64,000 bases of DNA from Dipteronia dyeriana (lineage: Eukaryota > Streptophyta > Magnoliopsida > Sapindales > Sapindaceae). The DNA lies in assembly GCA_032871835.1 (NCBI GenBank), contig CM065299.1, forward strand, positions 81,039,652-81,103,651, in the 5' to 3' direction. The position numbers and the translations under genes are program-made. The notes below the pieces were generated by a model. That model ran no database searches, was not told where the DNA came from, and saw only the letters and a program-made list of their open reading frames with translations. Shown here in pieces: positions 48,319-59,120 of the stretch; within the stretch, counting starts at the first letter, position 1, and each line of letters begins with the position of its first letter.

Positions 48319-49343
48319 TTAAATAAAAAATTTGTGAGAGTTCATCTTTTTTTGGTTCTGAAAACTTGACTTATCACTCACATCTCCTTCTTGTTCTTGA
48401 GTATGGCGTCTTCAACTTCTTGATACCGTTGGTTCTTACCTCCTTATAGGTAACGGGTTGCGGTCCGATAATATTCTTGTTTATAAACTTGATTAGAAAA
48501 TGATTCTTCATTACCATATATTGGTTCCGGGTCTCACTGTTCTTGGTGAGGTTTATATCAGTTGGTATCAAAGCTTAGGCTTCTAAAAATCAGGTTAAAT
48601 CTATCCTTGTTCTTCTTCTTCTATTTTTCTATTTGATCAAAAAAAAATCAGATTTTTTACAAAAACAAAAGTTTGATCAGTTTCGTTATAAAAAAAAAAA
48701 GATCCAACAAAAAATATTACATTTTTTTAGGTCGTGTAGTTAAACTTATATCAACCATTTCTTTTCTTGATTCCGTGCATTGATATAACAAAAAAAACAT
48801 GTCTTTCAAAAGTGATTCATCAAACAAAGATAAAAGAGGGGAACCATATTTCGTGGTGCAGACTATCAACAACATTATGATGAAGATTCGATGACGAATC
48901 CTTTTGAAGAGAGGGGGAATGATGAGAATCAAGAAGCGTCACCAAATGATCCATTGCATATTCCAGTTGGGCCAATTACATGAAGGCAATAGGATCAAAT
49001 AAGCATTTATTGATGGGTTGATTCTGAGTTGTTAAAGTCCAAATTTCACCCACATGAAGGCCAAGCCTTAATTAATGTCATCAAGACAATAGATTGGGCC
49101 GAATAAGGAAGACTTGAGAGTGTGGCATAAGCTAGGAGAAGATTCAACATTGGCTGATTTATTTCCTTTTAATTTCCAAAGAATAATAGTTGATTTGTTT
49201 CCCAAATTAAGGGGTTGATTTGTTTCCAAATTTAGGTTTCCAATTAGAGAGCAAGTCAATAGTTTCTCGATTTAGTTTTTTAATTGTAAGGCTTTAATGG
49301 CCGAATTTTCTTATTTCCTTTTAGGTTGGCTTGTAGCCTTTTG
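48319..49343 (+). mobile_element. short non-autonomous gypsy derivative, copy 3 (inverted, truncated)
   Basis: Plus-strand copy facing copy 2. A partial 5' LTR runs to TATATCA at 48560, then the PBS TGGTATCAAAGC (48563-48574), a leader, and an ATG at 48799 (MSFKSDSSNKDKRGEP) that runs out of the pol frame by one base to a TGA at about 48892. The pol tail with EDSMTNPFEERGNDENQ lies in the other frame, followed by the polypurine tract GAAGAGAGGGGGAA and a 3' LTR from 48920 that is cut at 49343 by the next element. The interior is 359 bp and the internal junction matches copies 1 and 2. Confidence 0.82.
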
Positions 49344-50215
49344 TTGTATGTAAATTTTACAAAGCATACACGTCATTGACAGGAAGGAAAAATAGCCAAG
49401 TGGACGCCCAGATGTGCATTCGGGAAATATCCTATGAGGCATCATTAAAGAGAAGAAAGCCCGAGTAAGCACATATTGAATGAAACCTACTCGGGATCAG
49501 TTAACAACACTCGGGACTGGTTGAAACAACACTTCCACTCGGGCTCAAACGGCACTACTCGAGACCATTAGGTATTACTCATACTCAGAAAAAAGTAAGA
49601 CTCGAGTAAGAACTTGGTGCTTATTTCACACGGATTAAGTCATTAAATACGTGAAGATATCCATCAGGAAGGAATCCCAAATAAAATGGAACATTAAGTT
49701 AGAAGAGTCCCCAATCAGGAAATAACTTGATTTCTTTACGAAGACTACATTCTTATAAGAAAACAAGTCCAAATTGAACTACACTACTAGAATCCCACTC
49801 GATTTCCATAAGAAACTCCGAAACAGGAAAGAAGACAAATCAATCTCAAGCAAGTAACCGAATCACAATTAAATACAGAGATCTTGTATTACTTGTACAA
49901 ACCAGATTAGGGTTCTATAAGCATATAAATAGACCCATAATCTGGCTCCAAAAGAGATAGGCAATAGAGCATACATCAATTATAGAAAATACAGAGAGAA
50001 AAAAAGAGATCGAGAGCTTGTAAACATCTTATTCTCTTAGTGGATTTTGGCTTGGTTGATCTTTCAACCACCCGTGGATGTTTCTCCGGCCATCGGAGTT
50101 TTACCACATAAAACTTGTCTTTGTTACTCTCTCTGCTTCTCTTTCTCTTTAATTCAACAGCCGAAATCCAAGTCTTGTTGGCATTTTTGGCATAATCCAA
50201 AAATATACGTCAACA
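49344..50215 (+). mobile_element. gypsy family 3 5' LTR
   Basis: 872-bp LTR with ends TGTTGTATG and ACGTCAACA. It follows the truncated LTR of the previous element and is followed by a primer-binding site and gag. Its sequence is unrelated to the family 1 and 2 LTRs. The inner part contains several ACTCGGGA/ACTCGAGA motifs (49490-49620). The 3' LTR is missing because satellite replaces the element from 51584. Confidence 0.85.
49924..49931 (+). promoter_or_regulatory. candidate TATA box of gypsy family 3 LTR
   Basis: TATAAATA in the context GCATATAAATAGACCC, about 290 bp before the LTR end, a normal position for an LTR promoter at the U3/R boundary. Supported by sequence and position only. 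Confidence 0.6.
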
Positions 50216-50235
50216 ATTGGCGCTAGAAGGAGGAG
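50216..50235 (+). other. primer-binding site of gypsy family 3
   Basis: ATTGGCGCTAGAAGGAGG follows directly after the LTR end CAACA. The TTGGCGC start is typical of plant gypsy elements that do not use initiator-Met tRNA. The matching tRNA cannot be named with certainty from sequence alone. Confidence 0.65.
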
Positions 50236-50262
50236 TTGAACCTTCGAACTTTTTAAAAAGCA

Positions 50263-51522
50263 ATAGCAGGAAGCAGAAGTAGTTCAGGGAATGGCCAAAA
50301 ATCACTAGGCGATTTCCATATTGGCAATACATCACAAGATCCTGCAGCAAACACGGAAAACCAGCCTGCGCGCCTGACAGGGATCCAGCAAGTTCCTCTA
50401 ACCAGCAGAGATCTTACGCTACGTTTCCAAGAGGCCCTGCAGCAATTGGTGACGGACGCAGCAAGGGAAGGGATCGATCTACTGGCCGCAGGAGCACATA
50501 CTCCCAATCCTCCTCCTGTAAGGTTCCGTTCGATGGTGGTGGGGCCAGGAATAACTATGCCAAAAACCAGAAGAAACTCTTCCCCAAATAATCCAGCTGA
50601 ACAGAAAACACTAGAAGAGGAAAATCACCAGAGGCTGGATCACAATCAAACAATACGAGCTAGAAATCGTAAATACGATCGGCGCAGAGAATGGTCATCA
50701 TCAGAATACAGTGATCAACACCATCGTAAATGGCATCATGGAGTCACACGAGGGTTCCGGCATCAGAGTGAAGAATCTGAGGAAAGAATGACAGTTACCC
50801 AACGGTTCAACCGTCAAGGAAGCCCGGTGGGGGACAGAGATGTCACAATCCAGAGCCTAACTCGAGAAGTAGAGAATAACAGGCGATAGATGGAGGCACT
50901 AGTCAGACGTTACGGCTGTAACGATCTATCTGACGATGACTCCGACAGTCCATTCACCAGGAAGATTTTACGGACCCCTTTCCCAGAAAGATTCAGGATG
51001 CCGCATGTGGAGCAATTCAAAAAAGATATAGATCCAAAGGAGCACGTTAGACGCTATAAAAGTGTCATGGCTCAATATGCCCGCAGTGACCCCCTATTGT
51101 GTCTCAACTTTCCGCAAACACTGGGGGACACAGGCTCAAGATGGTTCGTAAGACTACCCCCGGCAAGCATAGGAAATTTCAACGAGTTGAGCAGGAGCTT
51201 TTCAAGGCAATTCCTGAGCAACGTTCACAGAAAGAAGTCGGTGGCCTACCTCTCTCAAATAAAACAGGGGAAGGACGAGTCATTAAAAAAATACTTGGGC
51301 CGGTTCGGCCAAGCAGTATCAGAAATTGGCAGCGCTAATGATGAAGTAATTATTGTTGCCTTCACCAATAACTTGCAGAATGGACGACTATCCTTTGATT
51401 TGAGAAGAGCGCGGCTGACTAGGTATGCCGACATGATGGATATGGTAGGAGGATACGCTCTGGCCGAGGAAGAGGAGTTAGCTACAGGAGGAAGCTATAT
51501 GCATAGAGGAAAGCCCGAATAG
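50263..51522 (+). pseudogene. gypsy family 3 gag with one in-frame stop
   Basis: One reading frame from 50263 to 51522, about 420 codons. A likely start codon is mutated: ATA at 50263 precedes GCA GGA AGC, with a stop shortly upstream and no ATG in frame. The N-terminal half is polar (RRNSSPNNPAEQ, QTIRARNRKYDRRREW). A TAG at 50887-50889 interrupts it. The second half is a typical capsid domain: TPFPERFRMPHVEQFKKD, DPKEHVRRYKSVM, LPPASIGNFNELSRSFSRQF and KQGKDESLKKYLGRF. It ends at a TAG at 51520, and satellite begins 60 bp later. Zinc knuckle and pol are missing. The family call is secure. Confidence 0.9.
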
Positions 51523-51583
51523 AAGAATACCGAATCCAGGGGCAGAATCAAAAGGAAAAACGGAAAGGGAACAGCAAGAAGAA

Positions 51584-52526
51584 AAGCACGCACGCACGCA
51601 CTCACAGATCCACAAAAGCATGCACGTACAAACGCACTCAAGGATGCATGCACGCATGCACATAAGGAAGTACACACGCACGTACGCATGCACGTATGCA
51701 AGGATGTACACACGTATGCACAAACGCACACGTTTATGCTCACACCCATGCACACACGCATGCACTCTCGTACACATGCACACACGTACCCATGCTCGCC
51801 TGCCAGCCCGTAGGCACGGACACACTCATACACCTACGCACACACCCATGCACACACCCACGGACAAACGAATACATGAACGCACATCCACACGCACACA
51901 CGCAAGTATGCACACACACACGTACACACGCAAGTATACGAGCATGTACGTAAAGACACATGCATGCACGGATAAACACAGGAAAATACGTATGTAAGCT
52001 CAAACGGACAGGTTCACACCAGCAAACAGGCATGTCATCACGCATACACAAATGTACAAATGCACGCACGCTCGTTCGCATGCATGCACGCATGCACATA
52101 AGTACACACGTCCGCCCGCCTGTACATATAAACACATAAATGTACGTACACACATACGAACGCTTGCACGGATGCACGCGAGCACATACAAACACACAAA
52201 CGCACTCACGCATAAATGCACGCAGGTACAAACGCACACACGCGATCGTGCTTGTGTGCGATTGTGCATACTTTCAAGCGTGTGTGCATGCGTGGGTGCG
52301 TGTGTGCGTGTGTAAGTGTGCATATGCACACTTGAGAATGTGCATATGCGCAAGCACACATGCAAGCGTGCATGCGTACGTGGGAGCATGCATTTGTGCA
52401 TATGTGTGTACGTCATTAGGTGTGTGCATGGGCACATGCATGCGTGCGTGCATGCGTCCGTGCATGCTTTTATACTTGCGTGCACACTTGTGTAGGTGCG
52501 TGTATGCGTGCACGTGTGCATTTCGG
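51584..52526. repeat. alternating purine-pyrimidine satellite, block i, with strand switch
   Basis: From 51584 to about 52246 the top strand is CA-rich as elsewhere. From about 52247 to 52526 it is GT-rich (GTGCGTGTGTGCG), so the satellite is inverted. The switch lies in CGCACACACGCGATCGTGCT, which is partly self-complementary. The left border lies in family 3 gag downstream sequence and the right border inside the SIRE-like LTR. Confidence 0.92.
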
Positions 52527-52751
52527 CATTTTTGCATTTTGAAAATACAATCACGGTCAAATGCTCAAAGCTAACCTAGAGGGGGGGTGAATAGGTTAGA
52601 CGCCTTTTTCGACTCGCTTAAAAACAAATAAAAGTTTGTCCCTCTAGATTGCTTGTATCACAATATATATATTAATTAAAGACAATTAATCAATATATAA
52701 ACACAATGAAAGTGTGATACAAACAAGTAATTGTAACACATACACAATCTA
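52527..52751 (-). mobile_element. SIRE-like LTR, outer fragment left of the LINE
   Basis: Short piece with the marker CTAGAGGGGGGGTGAATAGG at 52577-52596, which in minus orientation is the CCTATTCACCCCC motif I know from near the end of large plant copia (SIRE-type) LTRs. The left side is broken by satellite, so the terminal dinucleotide is missing. It continues at 59121 after the LINE. Confidence 0.6.
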
Positions 52752-52959
52752 TATTTTTTTTTGGGTAAATAAATAGTATCATAGAAAGAAGGAAGGAATG
52801 TACAAATACAAGGGGCATACCCCAGGAAGAAAGGGACACAAAGCCCAGAAACAACGTTCAAACAACAAACTCTCTAATAAGAGCTAAACCAAAGGCTTTA
52901 CAAAGAGCACTGAGCACAACACAAGCCCACACCACCTAGGGATAACTAGAGATGAGAGG

Positions 52960-55900
52960 CTAATTCTTCAACTTGAGAGAAGAGAGCCGGCAACGAATAG
53001 TATCTGTAATGATCTGGGCAACCTCTTGACTAGACTTTCGAGAGCTTTTAAAAATACAACAATTTCGCTCTCTTCAAATAAAATAAACGGCAACCGCAAG
53101 ATAAAGTTTTTTTGTCATGACAGAGGGGGAGCTCCCCTTCCAATGAATGGACACCCAATCAATAAGATCATTCCAGCTAAGATGAATCCCAAGACAACCA
53201 CATTTATTCAAAAGTTGTGTCCATATGGCTTTGCTATAAAAACACTCAAAGAAAAGGTGAGCATGAGTCTCGGCTTGAGAGTTACAAAGGACACACATAG
53301 TAATAACTTGAGGGTCGTAGCGCTGAACACGATCCAAGGTAGAAAGCCTACCTTTAATAGCCAACCAAAGGATGAAACCCATCCTCGGGATATTCTGCGG
53401 GAACTACACAATTTTATACCAAGAAACCAAAGGATGAGGGGTTCTAAGAGACTCCATAGCAGACGCAGCTGAATAAATGCCATTAGAAGAAGGAAGCCAC
53501 AGAATTCTATCATCCAAAGTTGAGTTTGGGTTGTAAGAAGGCATACGACTCCGAATTTCAGCAAGGTCAATAGACATAGCAGCAGGCCATCTCTAATTAT
53601 CATCAAGAACAATGGCATTATCCTTAGCATTGATAGAGAGTCCAAAATCATAAATAACACGGGAGCTCCATTTCGATCGAATAGGGCCATCCGGATGCCA
53701 ATTATCAAACCATAAGGAAGTTTTCAAGCCATTACCAATGATGTGCTGAATTAAAGGACGGGCAAAAGGCCTAAGAAGAAGAAGTTTTCTCATATTCCAA
53801 GAACAGATATGAGGAGCCTTCACCTCCCACAAATTGGTACCTTTGAGGAGATAGGCTATGATCTAAGAAGTCCAAAGATTACTAGTGCCATAAACCAGAA
53901 TCCATATATGTCTAATCATAAGTGTTTTGTTCCACAAAGAGAGGTTCTTTATTCCAAGACCACCCTCTTTCTTTGGAACACAAATATCAGACCAAGCAAT
54001 CTTAGAGCCTTTGTTGTTCACCTAAACCCCATTCCATAAAAAACTTCAGAATTTCTGTTCAATGCTCTTCAAGATTCTCTTTGGAAGATAAAGGTGAGAT
54101 GCCCAAAAGACTTGAATACTAGTTAAAACCGAGATGATAAGTTGAAGACGACCAGCAAAAGAAAGACACCTATTTAACCAAGAAGAAAGTCTACTCGAAA
54201 CCTTATCCACAAGGGAGAGAAATCACAAAGATTCAACTTTGAAGAGATTATAGGAATTCCCAAATAACGAATTGGAAGAAAGCCAACCGGGTAACCAAAA
54301 AGGTTGATGAGTTGTTGACTAACAGCAACGGGCACACCCGAAATGAAAATGTTGCTCTTAGCATGATTAGCACAAAGTCCCGAGAGCTAAAAGAACTCAT
54401 CAAGGGCTGACTTGAGCATAAGAGCTGAATGATATGAACCATGGCAAAGCATAATCAGTTCATCCGCAAAAGAAAGGTGGGATAGCTTTAATTTATCACA
54501 CCTCCAATGATATTTGAAGTTAGGAGTGTCCATAATATGGTTGGCCAAAAGCCTAGAGAGGACCTTCATAGCAATAACAAAGAGATACGGAGAGATAGGG
54601 TCCCCTTGCCGAAGGCCCCTCTTTCCGGAGAAGAAACCAGCAAGCTCACCATTAATAGAGATAGAGAACTTTGGAGTAGTAAGGCAAGCTTTAATCCAAT
54701 TAATGACTTTCAAAGGAAAGTGAAATGCAGCAAGAGTGTCAAGCAAGAAGCCCCAATCCACCATATCAAAATCTTTCATTAAATCCACCTTAAGAGCCAA
54801 CTTTGGCATACCAGCATCCTTGTGATAATCCCTCATAAGCTCTTGAATAAGAAGGATGTTATCCCCAATTCTCCTACCAGCCACAAAAGCTGACTGGGAG
54901 GGCTAATAATGTTCGTAAGACAAGGCTTGATTCTATTGGCTATGATCTTAGCAATGATCTTGTATAGAGTGTTGCAACAAGCGATTGGTCTAAAGTCCAT
55001 CATCTTAGAGGGATTAGGGACCTTGGGGACCAAGGCAAGAATCGTCGAATTGAGCTCCTTAAGAAGAAGACCAGAATGAAAGAACTTTTGAATAGCATTA
55101 ATAACATCATCACCAACTATTTGTCACGTCTTCTTGAAGAAATGAGCATTAAAACCATCGGGACCAGGAGCCTTATTAGGGTGAAGAGAGAAGCAAGCCT
55201 TACGAATCTCATCATTTGTAACTTCTCTACTCATGTAATCAACTTGATCATTGGAGATGTGTTTATCAATAACATTTCTCAAAGAACGAGAGCCATGTCT
55301 AGAAGGCATTGAGCAACCAAGAATATTTTGAAAGTGACGAATAGCTTCTGATTTGACACGGGGTATCTCCTTCAATTAAGGAACCATCTTCACCAGAAAT
55401 TGAGAGGATCTTACTCCTATTGCGTCTCTCCTTGATGGCTTTGAAAAAATAAGAGGAATTACGGTCACCAGCCTTGAGCCATTGAACTCTAGATTTTTGT
55501 CTCAAGAAATCCTCCTCCGTCTGAAGAGCTAGTGTGTAAGAACTCATAAGCTCCTTCTCTTGAATTCTTAAGCTTGCATCAAGAGGCTGAAGATCAAGAT
55601 TTCTCTAACATTCAACAAGAGCAGCCTTGGCTTCAATTGATTTAACAGTTACATCCCCCACCGTATTCTTGTTAAGGGATTTTAAAGCCTTCTTCAAATT
55701 CCGGAGCTTAGAGCAAAGCTGAAACTGCATGTTTCCTTGAAAATTCTCCTGCCAACAACTATCAACCAAAGGAAGAAAGTCTTCCCTTTCCGTTAAAAAA
55801 TTGAAAATTTTAAAAAGGCAATTCTTCTTATTACCTTGCAACCCAGGTTTAACCAAAGAGGGGCTGTGATCCGAGATGCTAGGAGGAAGAAAAAAGGCTT

Positions 55901-56543
55901 CAGAGTGTTCAAACTTGGCCATCCATTCCTTGTTAACTAGAACTCTATCCAACTTTTTAAAGATGCAGCCATTGCTTCTTTTATTACACCAAGTATGGAG
56001 GAAACCTGAGAAACGAAGGTCATCTAACTCCACAGACTGAAGACAATTATCAAACTCCTCCATAGCTACTGAAATTTTGGAAGAACCCCCAACCGATTCT
56101 TGCACCCTTCTAGATACATTGAAGTCCCCAACAACAATCCAAGGAGTACCACCATGCTGAAAAATACACATGTTATCCCAAAGAGCTCTTCTAGCCCTTT
56201 CATCATTAGAACCATAAACAAAGGAAATATTAAATTGATCATTACTATCCAAAATACAAGCTAGACAATGAATGATCTGATCCGTTTCACTAATTTTGCT
56301 GATCTTGAGAATCCTAGGATCCCATCCAACCCAAATTCTACCAAGATCATGACTGCTGTAATTGTCTAAAATATCCCAATTTTTAAAAACTGAATTGACA
56401 ACAAGAGGTGTATTGGTCTTTCTTACTCTTGTTTCAACTAAAAAAACAAGACTTAGCTTGTGATCCAACAACATCTTCTTAACTTCTAATTGCTTAGGGG
56501 CAGCATTAAGGCCCCTAATATTCCAGCAAGCAAAATTAATCAT
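52960..56543 (-). pseudogene. LINE ORF2: endonuclease, reverse transcriptase, zinc-binding tail
   Basis: The ATG at 56543 overlaps the end of ORF1 in ATGATTAA. The first frame (313 codons to 55605) is an AP-like endonuclease with WNIRGLN, FLVETRV, VVGDFNVS and ISDHSPSLV, the catalytic positions apparently intact. After a stop at about 55605 and a frameshift near 55375 come the RT motifs NKAPGPDGFNAHFFK, FRPIACCNTLYKIIAKI, LKVDLMKDFDMVDW, GLRQGDPISPYLF and SFADELIMLCHG. The usual FADD box is FADE, losing one catalytic Asp. Downstream, decayed frames include DNWHPDGPI and the zf-RVT motif AETHAHLFFECFYSKAIW, ending at a stop at 52960. At least four frame breaks are present. Confidence 0.9.
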
Positions 56544-58963
56544 TGAGAGATAGAGAAGACTTCACCTTAGCCTGAGAGCTACTTTCCATGCCTTTCTTAG
56601 CAGCCTTTGACAGCCGTTTCTTCTTCTTCTTCTTACTAGAAGTTTCAAAGGGGCTGGAGAGCCCAATAATAGGGACCCCATCAATATTCTTGATCTTTGT
56701 AAGCCAATGGGAGTGATCCGGAGAGGCTGTGGCAGAAGAGTCATCTTCACCACACAAATTACCATCATCATCAACAAGAGCTGAAAAATGGTTTGAGGTA
56801 TCAATGACATTTTCCTTAGAAGGATCAGGCACATTGGCATCATGGATAGGAGGCTCAATTTCAGAAATACACCTAGAAGTGGCTTCATCACCTTTCATTG
56901 TGGCTTCGGAAAGAGGCAAAGGCTCAAAGGCCTCTTCAGGTGTAGAAACAGAGGTAGCATCTTCTCTATTAACCATCTTCCACTCTTGCTTCGAATTGGA
57001 AGGAAGATCCATATAAGAAGGGGATTGCATAGTCTTGAGCCTAAGGCAATTCACATCAGAATGGCCAAAAGACTTGCATTTAGTGCAGATTTTAGGTTTC
57101 CATTGGTATACAACCAAAATTTCAACTTTTTCACCTTCATTTGGATACGTATCATCTCCCATAAAAAGGTCAAAAGAATCAACCAAGTCACAAGTGGCAT
57201 CTATTTCAATACAAACTCTAGCAAACGAGATTCTCTTCATAGATTCTGTTAGACTATCAGCATAGAGAGGCTTGCCAACCACACTAGCAATGTAGCTCAA
57301 ACCCTCTTCAGTCCAATATTCATGAGGAATATTGAAGAGCTTAACCCACACTGGGATTTTAGAATAAGTATCTTTTGTTAAAATGAGCCTAGGATGCCAT
57401 TTCTTGAGAATCAACATCCTTCCAGTAAACAACCAAGGGCCTACTTCCAAAACATTAGAACAAGCTTCATCATCCGAAAATTTGAAAAAATAGAACCCCT
57501 TCTCATTAGCTAGAACTTCTAGCAGACCACGGCTGCCCCAAATATGCATGGCAATATTTTTTACTAGAGTGAAAGGGAGCTTCTTCTCAATAAGGTGACC
57601 TACCAAGCAATTCTTCCATGCCTTAGAGCCATCATCAGCAACTTCCAAGGGAGGGGAGACACACGTTCTATTTCCCCTCTAAAATGGTTGGTAATATTTT
57701 AGGTTCATAGGCCTTCTAATGAGACCATCCATATTAGAACCATAGTTATCACCTTTAAGCACATTACAATAGGAATTAGGAGCTATTTCAGGAATTATAG
57801 GAGAGGGACATTTAGGTTGACCTTCAGCCTTGTTTGAAACATTAATAACCAAAGGAGAAGTTGTAGTGATGTCTTTACATTGCTGAACATCAGGATGCCC
57901 GAATGAGTCAACACCACCAAGCTGGACATGCTGGCATTCAACATTTGTGGAGGAATAGGCTCTTCCCTAAAGAGGAAAGAGGCACATGTTGCTGCAGCAC
58001 TGCATGCTTCAAATTTTCAGTAGGCTTTTCAGAGTTGTCACCTTGATCCTTGGTCCCTTTCTTCTGCCCTATCACATTCTTAGAGGGAGCCACCATTTTT
58101 GAACCTTCTACATTTTTGGAGGGACAAGCTTCCACTTTAGAGGCAGGCTTTTCAGCATTACCAAATGTAGACAAAGGCTGATTAGGCTCTTCAGCACCAT
58201 GAGTAGGTTTCCCAGCCCTATTACCTTGGTCCATGGACCCTTTCTTCTTTCCCATCACGTTCTGGAGAGGGTTCACCAGATTTGAACCTTCAAGAACTCC
58301 ATTGTTGCCTATAATGGCTGCAGGAGATGATGGAATCTGGTGTAGTTAGGCAGGTTTATAGACATTAAGGGTAGGCTTTTCAGACATATTACATTGATCC
58401 ATGGTCCCTTTCTTCTTCCCCAACTCGTTCTTGAGATGTGCAGCACAACATGAATCTTCGAAACCTCTATGGTTGTCTAAATTGGCTGCAATAGTTGAGG
58501 TTTGTGGGCTGCTAGATAGGACCCCTTTACCTTCAGCAACAACAACTCTATTAAGAGTACTATGTCCAGTTCGTGCATGGTTGATAGCATTATTTAAAAC
58601 GAGCTTGGGTATGCTAGAACAATGCCCTCTTTTGGAAGACTCATTGATGTGCTCAATAGAGTCATTAGCTTTTAAAATGGAAGAAACTCCAGCTGAAGAA
58701 ACTATGTGGGGGGAGGGAAAGGGTCGGTTTTGCAAGGAAGGAGAGGGAAGCAGTACACTAGAAATGGAAGAAGAATGTGCATCCGGGAATGGTGGATTTT
58801 CCATGGTAGAACCGGGTGGGAGGACCAAAGAGTTGGGGGTAGAAAGCCTTTTGGAACCAAGGCAAGGAAGAGATGGATGTTTAGGAGAGGGATTCATGGA
58901 AGGAGAAAAAGGGTTGATGGAACCTAAGCATGGAAGAGATTAGTGTTTAGGTGAGGAAGCCAT
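56536..58963 (-). pseudogene. LINE ORF1: RNA-binding protein with DUF4283-like domain and CCHC knuckle
   Basis: The ATG is at 58963 (MASSPKH then a stop). The same frame continues in 58897-58346 and 58276-57938 with single stops between, then a frameshift leads to an open 370-codon stretch, 57648-56536. That part has a DUF4283-type fold (KNCLVGHLIEKKLPFTLV, GFYFFKFSDDEACSNVLE, PWLFTGRMLILKKWHP, VWVKLFNIPHEYWTEEG) and a knuckle CTKCKSFGHSDVNC (CX2CX4HX4C), then an acidic linker and a Lys-rich tail. The N-terminal half has three degenerate repeats around GKKKGTMDQCNMSEKPT (58375-58440, 58200-58280, 58010-58075). This kind of ORF1 binds LINE RNA. The C-terminal half alone is long and open. Confidence 0.88.
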
Positions 58964-59120
58964 GGATAGAGAAGAATCCACCATGAAAATAGGCAGGGAT
59001 TAGAAAGAGGCAGCAAAGAATTCTAGAGAGAAGGAGGAGCATCTCTCTCTTCAATTGGAAAGTTTTGTATTCTACTCTCATTTTGAACCATTTTCAATGG
59101 AACCAAAAATTACAAAATCT

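Larger units (their letters stand above)
52752..59110 (-). mobile_element. L1-type LINE inserted in the SIRE-like LTR
   Basis: Full-length-sized non-LTR retrotransposon (about 6.4 kb). Read on the minus strand it has a 5' UTR, ORF1, an overlapping ORF2 and a 3' end with a short poly-A (T run at 52754-52762 on the plus strand). A candidate target duplication is ACACAATCTA at 52742-52751 and ACAAAATCTA at 59111-59120, 9 of 10 identical, which is the size and quality expected of an old LINE. Both ORFs are broken, so it is not autonomous. Confidence 0.82.

Noticed and set aside
53026..53472. Plus-strand coding regions across 53026-58943
   Set aside because: They are shadows of the minus-strand LINE ORFs, which carry the recognisable motifs.
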